59,949 nucleotides of DNA, from the IMG/VR virus record IMGVR_UViG_3300038825_001248, positions 1-59,949 of that record; one strand, 5' to 3'. This document shows positions 41,420-49,463 of this stretch, one piece after another. The DNA is from a virus. Under the pieces are notes generated by a model. That model did no database searches, had not been told where the DNA came from, and was given only the letters and a program-made list of their open reading frames with translations. Position 1 is the stretch's first letter, and every line of letters starts with the position of its first letter. Position numbers and translations under genes: made by a program.

Positions 41420-44251
41420 ATGGCAGTAAAATTTTCACAATTCGTAGTTGAAACAGATAAGGCAAACGTTAACTATTTAGTAGGTTGGGACGGGGTAGAA
41501 AACGTACAGATAACTCCTGCTGATTTATTATCCGGCACCCCTTCAGGATCTGGGGCCGCAGGTCAAGTAGCATTCTTCGATTCTGCTTCTACATTAGCTG
41601 GAGACAATGATTTATACTGGGATAACACAAATAAACGATTAGGCATTAGTACTTCTAGCCCTCAAGAAAAGCTAGATATTTCAAGTGGCAGCATAAGGTT
41701 AGACGATAATCAAAAAATTACCTGGTCTACCAATGACTCAAATATCGGTAGAGTTAGAATAACAGGTAACGAATCAAATGATTTTATAACATTTGTTACC
41801 GACAATTCTGAAAGAATGCGTATTGCTGGAAACAACGTAGGTATTGGAACTACAAGCCCATCTGCCAAATTAGATGTAGACGGATCTCTTATTGCAACTG
41901 GTATATCACAACTTGGATCAGGCGGTTCTAATGTATATTTAACATCTTCTAGCGCAGGTAACGTAGGTATTGGGACTAGTAGTCCTAATAATAAACTAGT
42001 CGTAAACGGAACAGTACATCTAGGATCAAATGGTAGTGATGTTACAATAGGTGCTAGTAATAGCTCTGTTATATTTATGTTAAGATCTGGCTATAATTAT
42101 ATTCAAGCAAGTGACGCTTCTGGTGCATTAATGTTTAGAACAGGAGGAAATAATAATAGAATGATTATAGACTCTTCAGGTAACGTAGGTATTGGAACTG
42201 CTAGTCCTACAACTAAACTACATATTGACGAATCAGGAACAACTTCACCTGCTTTATTTATTGATACTGCAAGATATGGAGCTTCTATAATTGGTGACGG
42301 AACAAGTAATTCTCAATATTTATTAAATTTGCAAAGTAATGGAGGTTCTACTGAAGTTATGAGAGTTCAGTCATCTGGTAACGTAGGTATTGGAACTACT
42401 AGTCCTAGTGAAAAACTAGAAGTTATTGGTATTATAAAAGCAGTACATACAGATTCTACTTACGCAAAACTTAGAGGTAACGGAGTGTTTTTTAACAGAA
42501 GTGACGTTTACATAAGCCCAGAAGCTGATAATTCTCAAACAGTTAATATAGGTCATAATGGTTCTAGGTGGGGAAATGTAGAAATAAACGCTGCTGTAGT
42601 TAAATTTGAAAATGGTTCAAATGAATTTATGCGTATTAACTCTTCAGGCAACGTTGGTATTGGAACTACTAGTCCTGCAGCCAAACTAGATGTAGTTGGT
42701 AGAATAGGATTAAATGATGGTAATAGTAATGTTCTTGTAGGTAGTAACGCAGGTGATGCGTTAACAACAGGTAGTTTTAATGTAGCTCTTGGATCTTATG
42801 CTTTAACTAAGGAAGACACAGGTAATAAAAGTATAGCTATTGGTTATGCTGCTTTAGAAAATCAAAATAATAGCAATGATAATTATAACGTTGCAATAGG
42901 TCATAATGCCGGTAAACAAATTACAACAGGTACTTTAAACACTTTAATAGGTGGTTTGGCTGGAGACGCTTTAACAACAGGTTTTTCAAACATAGCAATT
43001 GGTTATCAAGCCTCAGGCGCTGCTACTATTGCTAATAATAATGTTGCTATAGGTATAGATGCTTTACATGACAACGTTGCTGGAGATAGAAACGTAGCTA
43101 TAGGATCAGAAGCATTAGAAAAAATGACTCAAGCTTCAACAGTAGATACTTATAATGTAGCTATAGGGTACAACGCTGGTAAACAAGTTACAACAGGTGT
43201 TCAAAACACTATAATAGGTGGTCTGGCTGGTGATGCATTAACTACAGGTTCTGGTAACACTGCATTAGGATATGGTACTTTAAGTGTAGAACAAGCTGGA
43301 GGAAGAAATGTAGCAATTGGTTGGAAAGCATTAGTAAATCAAAATACAGGTGTAGATTCTTATAATGTAGCAGTAGGATATGAAGCTGGTGAACTTATTA
43401 CAACAGGTATACAAAACACTCTAATAGGTGGTTTAGCTGGTGACTCATTAAATACTGGTAACAATAACATAGCTATTGGTTACTTAGCCTTAACTACAGA
43501 AACAAGTGGCGGTAATAATGTTGCTATAGGGGTAACCGCTTTACAACAATCAAATGGTGGTACTTATAATGTTGCTATTGGTAGAGACGCAGGGCAACAA
43601 ATTACAACAGGATCAACAAACACATTAATAGGTGCTGAAGCAGGTGACGCGATTACAACCGGAGCTAATAATGTTGTAATAGGTTATGATGCAGCAGATG
43701 TTTTATTAGATGGTGTTCAAAATACTTTAGTAGGAGATCAAGTAGCTGGAGCATTAACAAGTGGTGATGAAAATACATATATTGGAAGAAGGGCTGCTAG
43801 TTCTGCAACAACTGGAAATCAAAATGTTGCAATAGGTGCTGGGGTGTCATTATCTTCTGCTACAGTTAGTAACGAAGTAAATATATCTAACAGTAGTGTA
43901 ATAGCTAGATTCCAAGGAGCGGCTAGTTCATGGAGTTTTGTATCTGATGCTAGAGATAAAAAAGATATTGAAGATTTAGAATTAGGTGTTGAATTTATAA
44001 ATAAATTAAAACCTAGAAAATTCAAATGGGATTTAAGAGATTCGGACGTAGATAAAGATAAAGAAGCGTCAGGATTTGTGGCGCAAGAAATAAAAGAAGT
44101 TTTAGATAAAACAGGAGTTGATTACACAGGTATTGTAGACACTAATAATCCTGATCAGTACACAGTTGCACAAGCAAATATAATACCAATACTTGTAAAA
44201 GCAGTACAAGAATTAAGTGCTGAAGTGAAAGAATTAAAGTCAAAAATATAA
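41420..44251 (+). CDS. Tail fibre B with C-terminal S74 self-cleaving chaperone
   Basis: This 943-residue protein shares its anchor module (VKFSQFVVETDKANVNYLVG; AGDNDLYWDNTNKRLGISTS) with fibre A. Residues about 85-440 hold five GNVGIGTTSPxxKLDV repeats. Residues about 440-820 hold YadA-like NVAIGxxAL / NTLIGGLAGDALTTG repeats. The end (about 842-943) is a Peptidase_S74 intramolecular chaperone with the cleavage motif SDARDKKDIEDLELG, then FINKLKPRKFKWDL and SGFVAQEIKEVLDK. In this family the chaperone assembles a trimer and cuts itself off. Strong fibre or receptor-binding candidate. Confidence 0.88.
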   Translation: MAVKFSQFVVETDKANVNYLVGWDGVENVQITPADLLSGTPSGSGAAGQVAFFDSASTLAGDNDLYWDNTNKRLGISTSSPQEKLDISSGSIRLDDNQKITWSTNDSNIGRVRITGNESNDFITFVTDNSERMRIAGNNVGIGTTSPSAKLDVDGSLIATGISQLGSGGSNVYLTSSSAGNVGIGTSSPNNKLVVNGTVHLGSNGSDVTIGASNSSVIFMLRSGYNYIQASDASGALMFRTGGNNNRMIIDSSGNVGIGTASPTTKLHIDESGTTSPALFIDTARYGASIIGDGTSNSQYLLNLQSNGGSTEVMRVQSSGNVGIGTTSPSEKLEVIGIIKAVHTDSTYAKLRGNGVFFNRSDVYISPEADNSQTVNIGHNGSRWGNVEINAAVVKFENGSNEFMRINSSGNVGIGTTSPAAKLDVVGRIGLNDGNSNVLVGSNAGDALTTGSFNVALGSYALTKEDTGNKSIAIGYAALENQNNSNDNYNVAIGHNAGKQITTGTLNTLIGGLAGDALTTGFSNIAIGYQASGAATIANNNVAIGIDALHDNVAGDRNVAIGSEALEKMTQASTVDTYNVAIGYNAGKQVTTGVQNTIIGGLAGDALTTGSGNTALGYGTLSVEQAGGRNVAIGWKALVNQNTGVDSYNVAVGYEAGELITTGIQNTLIGGLAGDSLNTGNNNIAIGYLALTTETSGGNNVAIGVTALQQSNGGTYNVAIGRDAGQQITTGSTNTLIGAEAGDAITTGANNVVIGYDAADVLLDGVQNTLVGDQVAGALTSGDENTYIGRRAASSATTGNQNVAIGAGVSLSSATVSNEVNISNSSVIARFQGAASSWSFVSDARDKKDIEDLELGVEFINKLKPRKFKWDLRDSDVDKDKEASGFVAQEIKEVLDKTGVDYTGIVDTNNPDQYTVAQANIIPILVKAVQELSAEVKELKSKI

Positions 44252-44253
44252 AG

Positions 44254-44261
44254 TATCTTTG
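44254..44261 (+). promoter_or_regulatory. -7 box TATCTTTG before the lysis block
   Basis: TATCTTTG, an exact TAnnTTTG match, starts directly after the fibre B stop and precedes a 22-residue ORF at 44267 and the membrane gene at 44347. It could start lysis-block transcription. Confidence 0.62.
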
Positions 44262-44266
44262 TATCT

Positions 44267-44335
44267 ATGAAACACACAACAACAACTTGGTACCACGATT
44301 TAGAAGTGGAGTATAATTACGTAGAAAACAAATAA
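44267..44335 (+). CDS. 22-residue leader-type ORF
   Basis: The ORF encodes MKHTTTTWYHDLEVEYNYVE then NK. It begins only 5 bases after the -7 box, so the transcript would be leaderless or nearly so if this promoter is used; it may therefore be untranslated leader. Thr-run and Trp make a leader-peptide role conceivable. Weakly supported. Confidence 0.3.
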   Translation: MKHTTTTWYHDLEVEYNYVENK

Positions 44336-44346
44336 AATATAGATCC

Positions 44347-44760
44347 ATGAAGTTCTATAAAGATAAATCAACTGAAGAAATTTTAGCTCAGATTGAGATT
44401 GATAAAATCAATGCAAAAAGTACAGCTAAAGAAATTGCATCTAAACACCTAGGAAAGCACGCAATTAATTACATAACCATACTGGTTGTAATAGGAGTGG
44501 TTAGCTCTCAGTTTTTAGAAGGCGGTGCTTTAACAGCTGTAATTGGTTTAGTATCTACTGCTGCAATGGCAATGATAGGTATATTACAACACATTGTCGG
44601 TGCTAAAGAAAAAGAAGAAAAGCCAGAATTAGAAATAATTAAAAGCTTGATCAAAGAACTTTCCGACAAAGAAGATGATCCTATGCAGGTAGACGTAACA
44701 GACACAGATGTTACGGTCACTAAAGGTGAAAGCAAAGTAACGGCTAGTAAAAAGAAATAA
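44347..44760 (+). CDS. Two-TM membrane protein, holin candidate
   Basis: This 137-residue protein has two transmembrane segments at about 38-58 (NYITILVVIGVVSSQFLEGG) and 60-82 (LTAVIGLVSTAAMAMIGILQ) flanked by charged termini. The C-terminal tail is acidic then Lys-rich. Two hydrophobic hairpin helices and position near an M15 endolysin suggest a holin or an auxiliary lysis protein. The 47349 gene is an alternative holin. Confidence 0.55.
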   Translation: MKFYKDKSTEEILAQIEIDKINAKSTAKEIASKHLGKHAINYITILVVIGVVSSQFLEGGALTAVIGLVSTAAMAMIGILQHIVGAKEKEEKPELEIIKSLIKELSDKEDDPMQVDVTDTDVTVTKGESKVTASKKK

Positions 44761-44761
44761 A

Positions 44762-45067
44762 ATGGCACAGAAAATAAGTGAAGACACAAACGTAACATTA
44801 GACTTAAAAACTATAGGTCTTATTGTTGGCGGCGTTGTTTCACTTACAAGTATGTATTTTGTATTAAAATCAGACATAGCTCTTGCTATGGAAAAGCCAG
44901 AACCTGAAGTCTCTAAAATTGAATGGTCTTATAAAGACGAGCTGGTTAGATCTGAAATATCTAACACAAACGAAAAAGTTTTAGGGCTAGAAAAATCAGT
45001 AGAAGAAATTAAAGAACAACTCAACAAAATTGATGAAAGATTATATGAAATCAGTAAACAGAGATGA
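44762..45067 (+). CDS. Membrane-anchored coiled-coil protein (spanin/lysis accessory candidate)
   Basis: This 101-residue protein has an N-terminal transmembrane segment (LKTIGLIVGGVVSLTSMYFV) and a C-terminal coiled coil (ISNTNEKVLGLEKSVEEIKE, then QLNKIDERLYEISKQR). That layout occurs in inner-membrane spanins and in holin-associated proteins. It overlaps the next gene by four bases (ATGA). Confidence 0.58.
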   Translation: MAQKISEDTNVTLDLKTIGLIVGGVVSLTSMYFVLKSDIALAMEKPEPEVSKIEWSYKDELVRSEISNTNEKVLGLEKSVEEIKEQLNKIDERLYEISKQR

Positions 45068-45387
45068 GATGTGCAATAATTGCTTTTTTCCTGACATGTG
45101 TCAGTTTTGCTCAAACTGATATTGAAATAATTCAGTTTAGCGCTTCTTTTGTTAAAGACAAAGAGATTTCATTGAAAGGTTTTAGATATGATACTAAAAC
45201 CATATACATGACAAACTCACAAGATATATTCAAAAAACATAACGTTAAATATATTCCCACCATTATATTGTTTTATAATGAAGAAGAATATTTTAGAGTT
45301 GAATCAGGCATTTCACTAACATTGCCTGAAGACTCGATAGAACAATTAGAACAAAAAATTGAACAAATAATAGAAAGTAAATTTTAA
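45064..45387 (+). CDS. Secreted thioredoxin-like protein lacking the CxxC site
   Basis: This 107-residue protein has a signal peptide (MRCAIIAFFLTCVSFA-Q) and a thioredoxin-like order: strand IEIIQFSASFVKDKE, helix and strand TIYMTNSQDIFKKHNVKYIP, the cis-Pro strand YIPTIILFYNEEE, then a C-terminal helix. The place of CxxC is FSASFVK, so it cannot be redox active in the usual way. It is likely periplasmic. It precedes a beta-barrel gene. It may be a structural helper. Confidence 0.62.
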   Translation: MRCAIIAFFLTCVSFAQTDIEIIQFSASFVKDKEISLKGFRYDTKTIYMTNSQDIFKKHNVKYIPTIILFYNEEEYFRVESGISLTLPEDSIEQLEQKIEQIIESKF

Positions 45388-45389
45388 AA

Positions 45390-46664
45390 ATGAATAGAAA
45401 AGAAAAAACCGAAAAGTTTGCTACCAACGCATTAATATATATAATGATATTTATTTTATTAATGTTTTTTAGTTTGGGAGCACAAGCTCAAGTTATTGAT
45501 GATTCAAAAAAACTTGAAAATAAAATTGTAAAAAAATATAAAGTAAAAAATTTTTTTGAGGATGTGTACAAAGATATACTCAAATACTCCACTATATATG
45601 TAGCTGGTGATATTGATAACCCAAAAGAAAATCCAAAAGATTACTTCGTTAGAACAAATCCAAACGGTAATTTGTATTCAGCGCCTGTGGTGGTTGATGG
45701 AACAGACTACTATGATTTCGATTACAGATATGGCGTTGGTATACGAAAGCTAGCTAGGTTTGATTATGAAATAAAAGGAAAGCACTACTACGATGGCACT
45801 GAAAATAACATTGGTTTGTCAGCACCAAACTCTCCTGTAAATGGATTAGAGTACACTATTCATTATGAAAAAGAAAGATCAAGAGATGAAATATTTACAA
45901 ATCACAGGTACTTTGTAAAGCATAGCGGAGAGTTTCATGTGGTAAAACTTGAAAGCAGAAAACAAGGAAAAGTAGATTTTAATTACAAGTCTGCCGAAGT
46001 GAGAGCAAAACTACCTATAGGTAAAAAATTTAGTATTTCCGCTGGCGCAATCTACAGAACTCATGTGCGTCCTTATGGATACAATCCCGTAGAAATATGG
46101 TTAAATGAAACAAATTTAGAAGGCCAGATTATAAACCCTTGGTACACGTTGGGGTTTCAATATGGTTATGATGATGTTTATTACACGCAAGAAGATCAGT
46201 TTGGCAATGAAGTGTCTGACTGGTACTGGATAGATCCTGAAGGAGAAATCGTAGCTCATACAGATTTAGAGTTTCGTGACACGGTTTTTGCTGAACTAAT
46301 GAACAGATTTAACCATGAAGTTTGGGATGGCTTGGATACGTTTGGCGTGGTTAGCCCAATCATAGGTTTTGATATGTATCACTACAAACGAAATTTCTGG
46401 CTTCACGCCTACGGTTCTTATTTATTACCTTATCACAAATACGTTCAAGGAGATGTTGATTTTAGTTATCTAAACAGAAACAATTGGGGGTTAGGAGGAT
46501 TAAGACAAGATTCTGAATTAGAGCAGTGGGAGGATTGGCAGGCAGGCCTGTCATTTGGATGGAAACTTTCTAAAAGTCTGGGAGTGTTTATTGAAGGAGA
46601 ATACACAAAGTTTTGGGATTCCGAAATTTATCAGTCATCAGTTGGTTTAAACATTAGATTGTAA
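45390..46664 (+). CDS. Outer-membrane beta-barrel-like protein
   Basis: This 424-residue protein starts with a signal sequence (IYIMIFILLMFFSLGAQA-Q, about 16-34). Aromatic-rich amphipathic strands follow (DFDYRYGVGIRKLARFDYEI; KKFSISAGAIYRTHVRPYGY; QAGLSFGWKLSKSLGVFIEG). It ends SSVGLNIRL; an alternating C-terminal strand is the type of signal read by the barrel-assembly machinery. It lies between the thioredoxin-like and peptidase genes. It could block adsorption of other phages, disturb the envelope at lysis, or act as an outer-membrane spanin substitute. None is proven. Confidence 0.65.
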   Translation: MNRKEKTEKFATNALIYIMIFILLMFFSLGAQAQVIDDSKKLENKIVKKYKVKNFFEDVYKDILKYSTIYVAGDIDNPKENPKDYFVRTNPNGNLYSAPVVVDGTDYYDFDYRYGVGIRKLARFDYEIKGKHYYDGTENNIGLSAPNSPVNGLEYTIHYEKERSRDEIFTNHRYFVKHSGEFHVVKLESRKQGKVDFNYKSAEVRAKLPIGKKFSISAGAIYRTHVRPYGYNPVEIWLNETNLEGQIINPWYTLGFQYGYDDVYYTQEDQFGNEVSDWYWIDPEGEIVAHTDLEFRDTVFAELMNRFNHEVWDGLDTFGVVSPIIGFDMYHYKRNFWLHAYGSYLLPYHKYVQGDVDFSYLNRNNWGLGGLRQDSELEQWEDWQAGLSFGWKLSKSLGVFIEGEYTKFWDSEIYQSSVGLNIRL

Positions 46665-46894
46665 TGGACAAGATACCTAACGATAAACTTTTACATTTCT
46701 TTTGGGGAGGTGTTTCGGCTTTTCCTTTAATATACTTGTGGTCAATTAATGGATTTATTTTTTCCGTAACTTTGTATGCAGCTAAAGAAATTATTTATGA
46801 TTGGTGGATGGGCAAAGGAAATCCAGAGTTTATGGATTTTATTTTTTCTAGTGTGCCAGCGGTATTTTATATAATATTAAAATTAAATTTATGA
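46664..46894 (+). CDS. Small membrane protein
   Basis: This 76-residue protein (MDKIPNDKLLHFFWGGVSAF) has two to three hydrophobic segments. It begins with the 'DKLLHFFxG' motif of small membrane proteins found in phage lysis regions and bacterial loci, and contains AAKEIIYDWWMGKGNPEFMD. It starts inside the barrel-gene stop and overlaps the endolysin gene by four bases. An accessory lysis role is inferred. Confidence 0.6.
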   Translation: MDKIPNDKLLHFFWGGVSAFPLIYLWSINGFIFSVTLYAAKEIIYDWWMGKGNPEFMDFIFSSVPAVFYIILKLNL

Positions 46895-47352
46895 ATAGAA
46901 TCAGTGAACACATAACATACGCAGAGGCCATACACTCCAATACAGCTAAAAGAAAAAAAATTGATAATACACCAAATCCCACTCAAATAGCCGCCATGGC
47001 TACTACAGCAGAAATGGTGTTTGAGCCTTTAAGATCTTGGGTTGGAGGCCCAATAAAAGTAAATTCTTTTTTTAGGTCGCCATCTTTGAATGAAGCTATT
47101 GGCGGGGTAAGTTCCAGCCAGCATTGCAAAGGTCAAGCAATTGATTTGGATGATGTGTATGGGTATAAGTCTAATGCAGAAATGTTTATGTACATACGAG
47201 AAAATTTAGATTTTGACCAATTGATATGGGAGTTTGGAACAGATATGAATCCTAACTGGATCCATGTTTCATATGTATCAAAAGATGAAAACAGAAATAG
47301 ATGTTTGAAGGCGTATAAGGAGGATGGTAAAACAAAGTATAAAGTAATATGA
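46891..47352 (+). CDS. M15-family peptidase (endolysin)
   Basis: This 153-residue protein is a zinc D,D-/L,D-carboxypeptidase-type enzyme. KVNSFFRSPSLNEAIGG leads to the ligands H78 (SSQHCKGQAIDLD, with D85), E114 in WEFG as base, and H125 (NWIHVSY). This is the Peptidase_M15 layout. It would cut the peptide cross-links of peptidoglycan at lysis. It has no signal peptide, so a holin is needed. It overlaps both neighbours by four bases, forming the core of the lysis cassette. Confidence 0.9.
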   Translation: MNRISEHITYAEAIHSNTAKRKKIDNTPNPTQIAAMATTAEMVFEPLRSWVGGPIKVNSFFRSPSLNEAIGGVSSSQHCKGQAIDLDDVYGYKSNAEMFMYIRENLDFDQLIWEFGTDMNPNWIHVSYVSKDENRNRCLKAYKEDGKTKYKVI

Positions 47353-47807
47353 GTTCAAAAAAACCTTTTAAAGACACAACAGTTGGGCAGCTTTTATTTG
47401 GCGCTGCATCCGTAATAAATCCTACGCTAGGAAATATATTGCAGGGTGTTACAAGTCCACAAGAAGCAATTGCTGAAATAACTAAATCAGATGCTCCGGC
47501 TGACGATAAAATTAAACTACAGCAATTAATATATGAACAACAGAACAAAGAGCTAGAGGCAATCACTTCAAGATGGAAAGCAGACTCGATGTCTGATTCG
47601 TGGATGTCGAAAAATGTACGACCACTAGTGTTAATATGGTGTATAGTGGTTTTTTCGTTTGCTGGGATATTAGACAGTGTTGAAACTATACCGTTCACAA
47701 TACATGATAATTGGAATTCAACATTTGAGAATGTGATGATGGCGGTCGTCTTAGCCTATTTCGGAGGAAGGTCGAGCGAAAAAGCAATAAGTATATTTAA
47801 AAAGTAA
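47349..47807 (+). CDS. 3TM-type holin candidate (GTA-holin-like)
   Basis: This 152-residue protein has an N-terminal amphipathic region, then SRWKADSMSDSWMSKNVRPL followed by transmembrane segments (LVLIWCIVVFSFAGILDSVE and VMMAVVLAYFGGRSSEKAIS). The 'RWxADxxSDSWxSKNVRPL' signature plus the GGRSxEK end matches the 3TM holin group known from gene-transfer-agent release (HOL_3TM). It overlaps the endolysin by four bases, the classical holin place. Confidence 0.85.
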   Translation: MSSKKPFKDTTVGQLLFGAASVINPTLGNILQGVTSPQEAIAEITKSDAPADDKIKLQQLIYEQQNKELEAITSRWKADSMSDSWMSKNVRPLVLIWCIVVFSFAGILDSVETIPFTIHDNWNSTFENVMMAVVLAYFGGRSSEKAISIFKK

Positions 47808-47941
47808 TGGCAAGAAAAATAATAAATCCAATTGAGTATAAGAAAGCTAGAAAAAAAAGACCTGGCATACACGCTAAGACTAAAACTAGTAAATTAAAAA
47901 GTAGTAAATTGTATAAGAAACTATATACAGGACAAGGATAA
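47807..47941 (+). CDS. 44-residue Lys/Arg-rich protein
   Basis: MARKIINPIEYKKARKKRPG, then IHAKTKTSKLKSSKLYKKLY. About a third of its residues are Lys or Arg. It overlaps the holin stop (TAATG) and the next start (TAATGG). Likely nucleic-acid binding or virion basic peptide. First of a cluster of small basic proteins up to 49437. Confidence 0.58.
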   Translation: MARKIINPIEYKKARKKRPGIHAKTKTSKLKSSKLYKKLYTGQG

Positions 47942-48102
47942 TGGCAAAAAAAGGAAGAACAAAAGGAAATAAAATATGTCCAGCTGGAATTGCTTGGGCA
48001 AAAAGAACCTTCGATAGATACCCTTCAGCGTATGCAAATATGGCTGCAAGCAAATATTGTAAAGATCCAAATTACGCTAAAGGAACTAAAAAGAAAAAAT
48101 AA
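47941..48102 (+). CDS. 53-residue Lys/Cys-rich protein
   Basis: MAKKGRTKGNKICPAGIAWA, then KRTFDRYPSAYANMAASKYC, ending TKKKK. The segment between the two Cys is predicted helical. I recognise the CPAGIAWAKRTFDxYPSAYAxMAASKYCKDP motif as recurrent in marine-phage genomes, of unknown role. It resembles the 38276 protein in style. Confidence 0.65.
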   Translation: MAKKGRTKGNKICPAGIAWAKRTFDRYPSAYANMAASKYCKDPNYAKGTKKKK

Positions 48103-48106
48103 AGAT

Positions 48107-48364
48107 ATGGCTTGTGAAGGATTAACAGGAAATGCGAAAAAAAAATGTATGAAAGCTTATGTTAAAGAAGCTAAAAACATTTACCCTAGATTTAATGTAG
48201 AAAATGAAACTCTTGTTAAGAGTAGAAGTAATAATATTTCAGGAGCGATGCAAGATTCTCCTAAAGATAATGTAAAAGAACAAAAGGTTACAAAGAAAGG
48301 AAATCAATTTATAGTGAAAACTATTATTAAGAAACCAAGGAAAGTAAAATTAAAAGGAAGATAA
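48107..48364 (+). CDS. 85-residue basic protein
   Basis: Starts MACEGLTGNAKKKCMKAYVK after four bases from its neighbour; an upstream in-frame start at 47990 would overlap the previous gene widely and is rejected. Two Cys near the N-terminus and a basic C-terminus (FIVKTIIKKPRKVKLKGR). No family is recognised. Confidence 0.58.
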   Translation: MACEGLTGNAKKKCMKAYVKEAKNIYPRFNVENETLVKSRSNNISGAMQDSPKDNVKEQKVTKKGNQFIVKTIIKKPRKVKLKGR

Positions 48365-48386
48365 TAACAATTAAAAATTAGAAATC

Positions 48387-48566
48387 ATGCAAATGAGAAA
48401 ACCGATGCTTAATGCAATTCAAAAAGTAAAAATGGCCATGGGTAAAAAGAAGCCTAAGCTTTCAATGAGAAAACCTAAATTAAATCCAGGCTTTGACGCT
48501 CTTCCATCATCAGTTCAAAAGAAAATGATGAAAAAAGCTAAAATGGCTATGAGGAAAATGAAGTAA
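48387..48566 (+). CDS. 59-residue Met/Lys-rich protein
   Basis: MQMRKPMLNAIQKVKMAMGK, then KKPKLSMRKPKLNPGFDALP. It has twelve Met and many Lys, an unusual amphipathic composition, and it ends AKMAMRKMK. It has an A/T-rich leader (CAATTAAAAATTAGAAATC) and ends in the next gene's start. Possible DNA-condensing or membrane-active peptide. Function unknown. Confidence 0.58.
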   Translation: MQMRKPMLNAIQKVKMAMGKKKPKLSMRKPKLNPGFDALPSSVQKKMMKKAKMAMRKMK

Positions 48567-48931
48567 TGGCTTTTAACTTAAAAAATATTTATGAGGTTTT
48601 CGGTCACAACAAACAATACTCCAACGGAGACAGAATTGTTGTGGAGAAAAAAATGTCTAAAAATGTTTTAGGTCAAATAAATCCTAATGGCGTTATTGAA
48701 ATTAATAAAGACGCAACGCCAGCAAATAAACGTAGAGCTGTAAAGCACGAGCAAGTACACCTTGACCAAATTAGGTTAGGGTTGTTGCATTTCGATCATA
48801 ATAATTATTATTATAGAGAAAGCATAACCTCACCAATACAGCGTATACCGAGCAGTAAAATTAATACCTATGACAGAACTCTGCCATGGGAAATACAAGC
48901 GCATAATGGGGGAATTAAAAAAATGGGTTAA
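48566..48931 (+). CDS. Small zincin-type metallopeptidase
   Basis: This 121-residue protein carries H61-E-Q-V-H65 (AVKHEQVHLDQIRLGLLHFD) with E109 in RTLPWEIQAHN as probable third ligand, the order of minimal gluzincins/DUF4157-like peptidases. It has no signal peptide. It lies within the basic-protein cluster, so it might trim such proteins in the virion or act on host proteins. The catalytic pattern is clear; the target is not known. Confidence 0.72.
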   Translation: MAFNLKNIYEVFGHNKQYSNGDRIVVEKKMSKNVLGQINPNGVIEINKDATPANKRRAVKHEQVHLDQIRLGLLHFDHNNYYYRESITSPIQRIPSSKINTYDRTLPWEIQAHNGGIKKMG

Positions 48932-49145
48932 ACAAAAATGGGTTCGTATCGGCACCGATGGTAAAATCAAAGGGCCTTGTGGTACGTCTAAAAACAAAAA
49001 GAATCCGGATAGATGTTTGCCATTAGCGAAAGCGAGAAGATTAAGTAAAAAACAATTAGCAGCAACAGCTAAGAAAAAAAAGAGACAAGGCAGAGGTCGT
49101 CAATTTGTTTCTAACACTAGAGCTGCAAAAGTAAGAAACGCATAA
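48906..49145 (+). CDS. DUF5872-like small basic protein
   Basis: This 79-residue protein (MGELKKWVKQKWVRIGTDGK, then PCGTSKNKKNPDRCLPLAKA) follows the pattern 'W(V)xxKWVxIGxxxGxxxPCGxSKxxKxxPxCLPxAKAxxLxKxxxAxxxxKKR'. I associate this with DUF5872-type phage proteins. The frame is open back to 48870, but the 48906 start is preferred because it reduces overlap with the peptidase to 26 bases. Two Cys and dense Lys suggest DNA or RNA contact. Confidence 0.72.
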   Translation: MGELKKWVKQKWVRIGTDGKIKGPCGTSKNKKNPDRCLPLAKARRLSKKQLAATAKKKKRQGRGRQFVSNTRAAKVRNA

Positions 49146-49146
49146 T

Positions 49147-49437
49147 ATGGCTAGTAAAAAAAACATGCCTTGCAATAAAGTAAGGCCGTCTACAAGACCA
49201 GGTAAAAAGAAAATGGTAAAAGCTTGTGAGGGCGGTAGAGAAAAGCTAATTCACTTTGGAGCCAAAGGTTATGGGCATAATTATTCTGCGGCAGCAAGAA
49301 AAAGTTTTAGAGCTAGACATAAGTGTGGAACAGCTAAATCAAAACTAACAGCTAGATACTGGGCATGTAAAAAATTATGGGCAGGAAAAGGCGGCAGCAC
49401 CAAGTCAAGTCCTAAAAGCAGACAAGGAAAATATTAG
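49147..49437 (+). CDS. Conserved 96-residue basic Cys-containing phage protein
   Basis: MASKKNMPCNKVRPSTRPGK, KKMVKACEGGREKLIHFGAK and KSFRARHKCGTAKSKLTARY give a basic protein with four Cys and conserved His, ending in WACKKLWAGKGG. I recall the 'KMVKACEGGxEKLIHFGAKGYGHNYSxxARKSFRARHKC' signature in many marine phages, annotated as hypothetical or structural. The ordered Cys/His pattern may bind zinc. It closes the basic cluster. Confidence 0.75.
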   Translation: MASKKNMPCNKVRPSTRPGKKKMVKACEGGREKLIHFGAKGYGHNYSAAARKSFRARHKCGTAKSKLTARYWACKKLWAGKGGSTKSSPKSRQGKY

Positions 49438-49445
49438 TATATTTG
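49438..49445 (+). promoter_or_regulatory. -7 box TATATTTG before the second fibre cluster
   Basis: TATATTTG matches TAnnTTTG and starts directly after the stop at 49437, 32 bases before the fibre ATG at 49477. Confidence 0.55.
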
Positions 49446-49463
49446 TAAAATATTTAAAAACAT

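Noticed and set aside
40261-43800. Possible CRISPR-like or satellite DNA repeats
   Set aside because: The repeats follow protein repeats of the fibres (about 195 bp for IYHDG units; shorter GNVGIG and NVAIG units) and are diverged at the third codon base, so they are coding repeats.
47990-48106. Upstream start at 47990 for the 85-residue basic protein
   Set aside because: It would overlap most of the well-supported 47941-48102 gene in another frame; the ATG at 48107 gives a 4-base gap.
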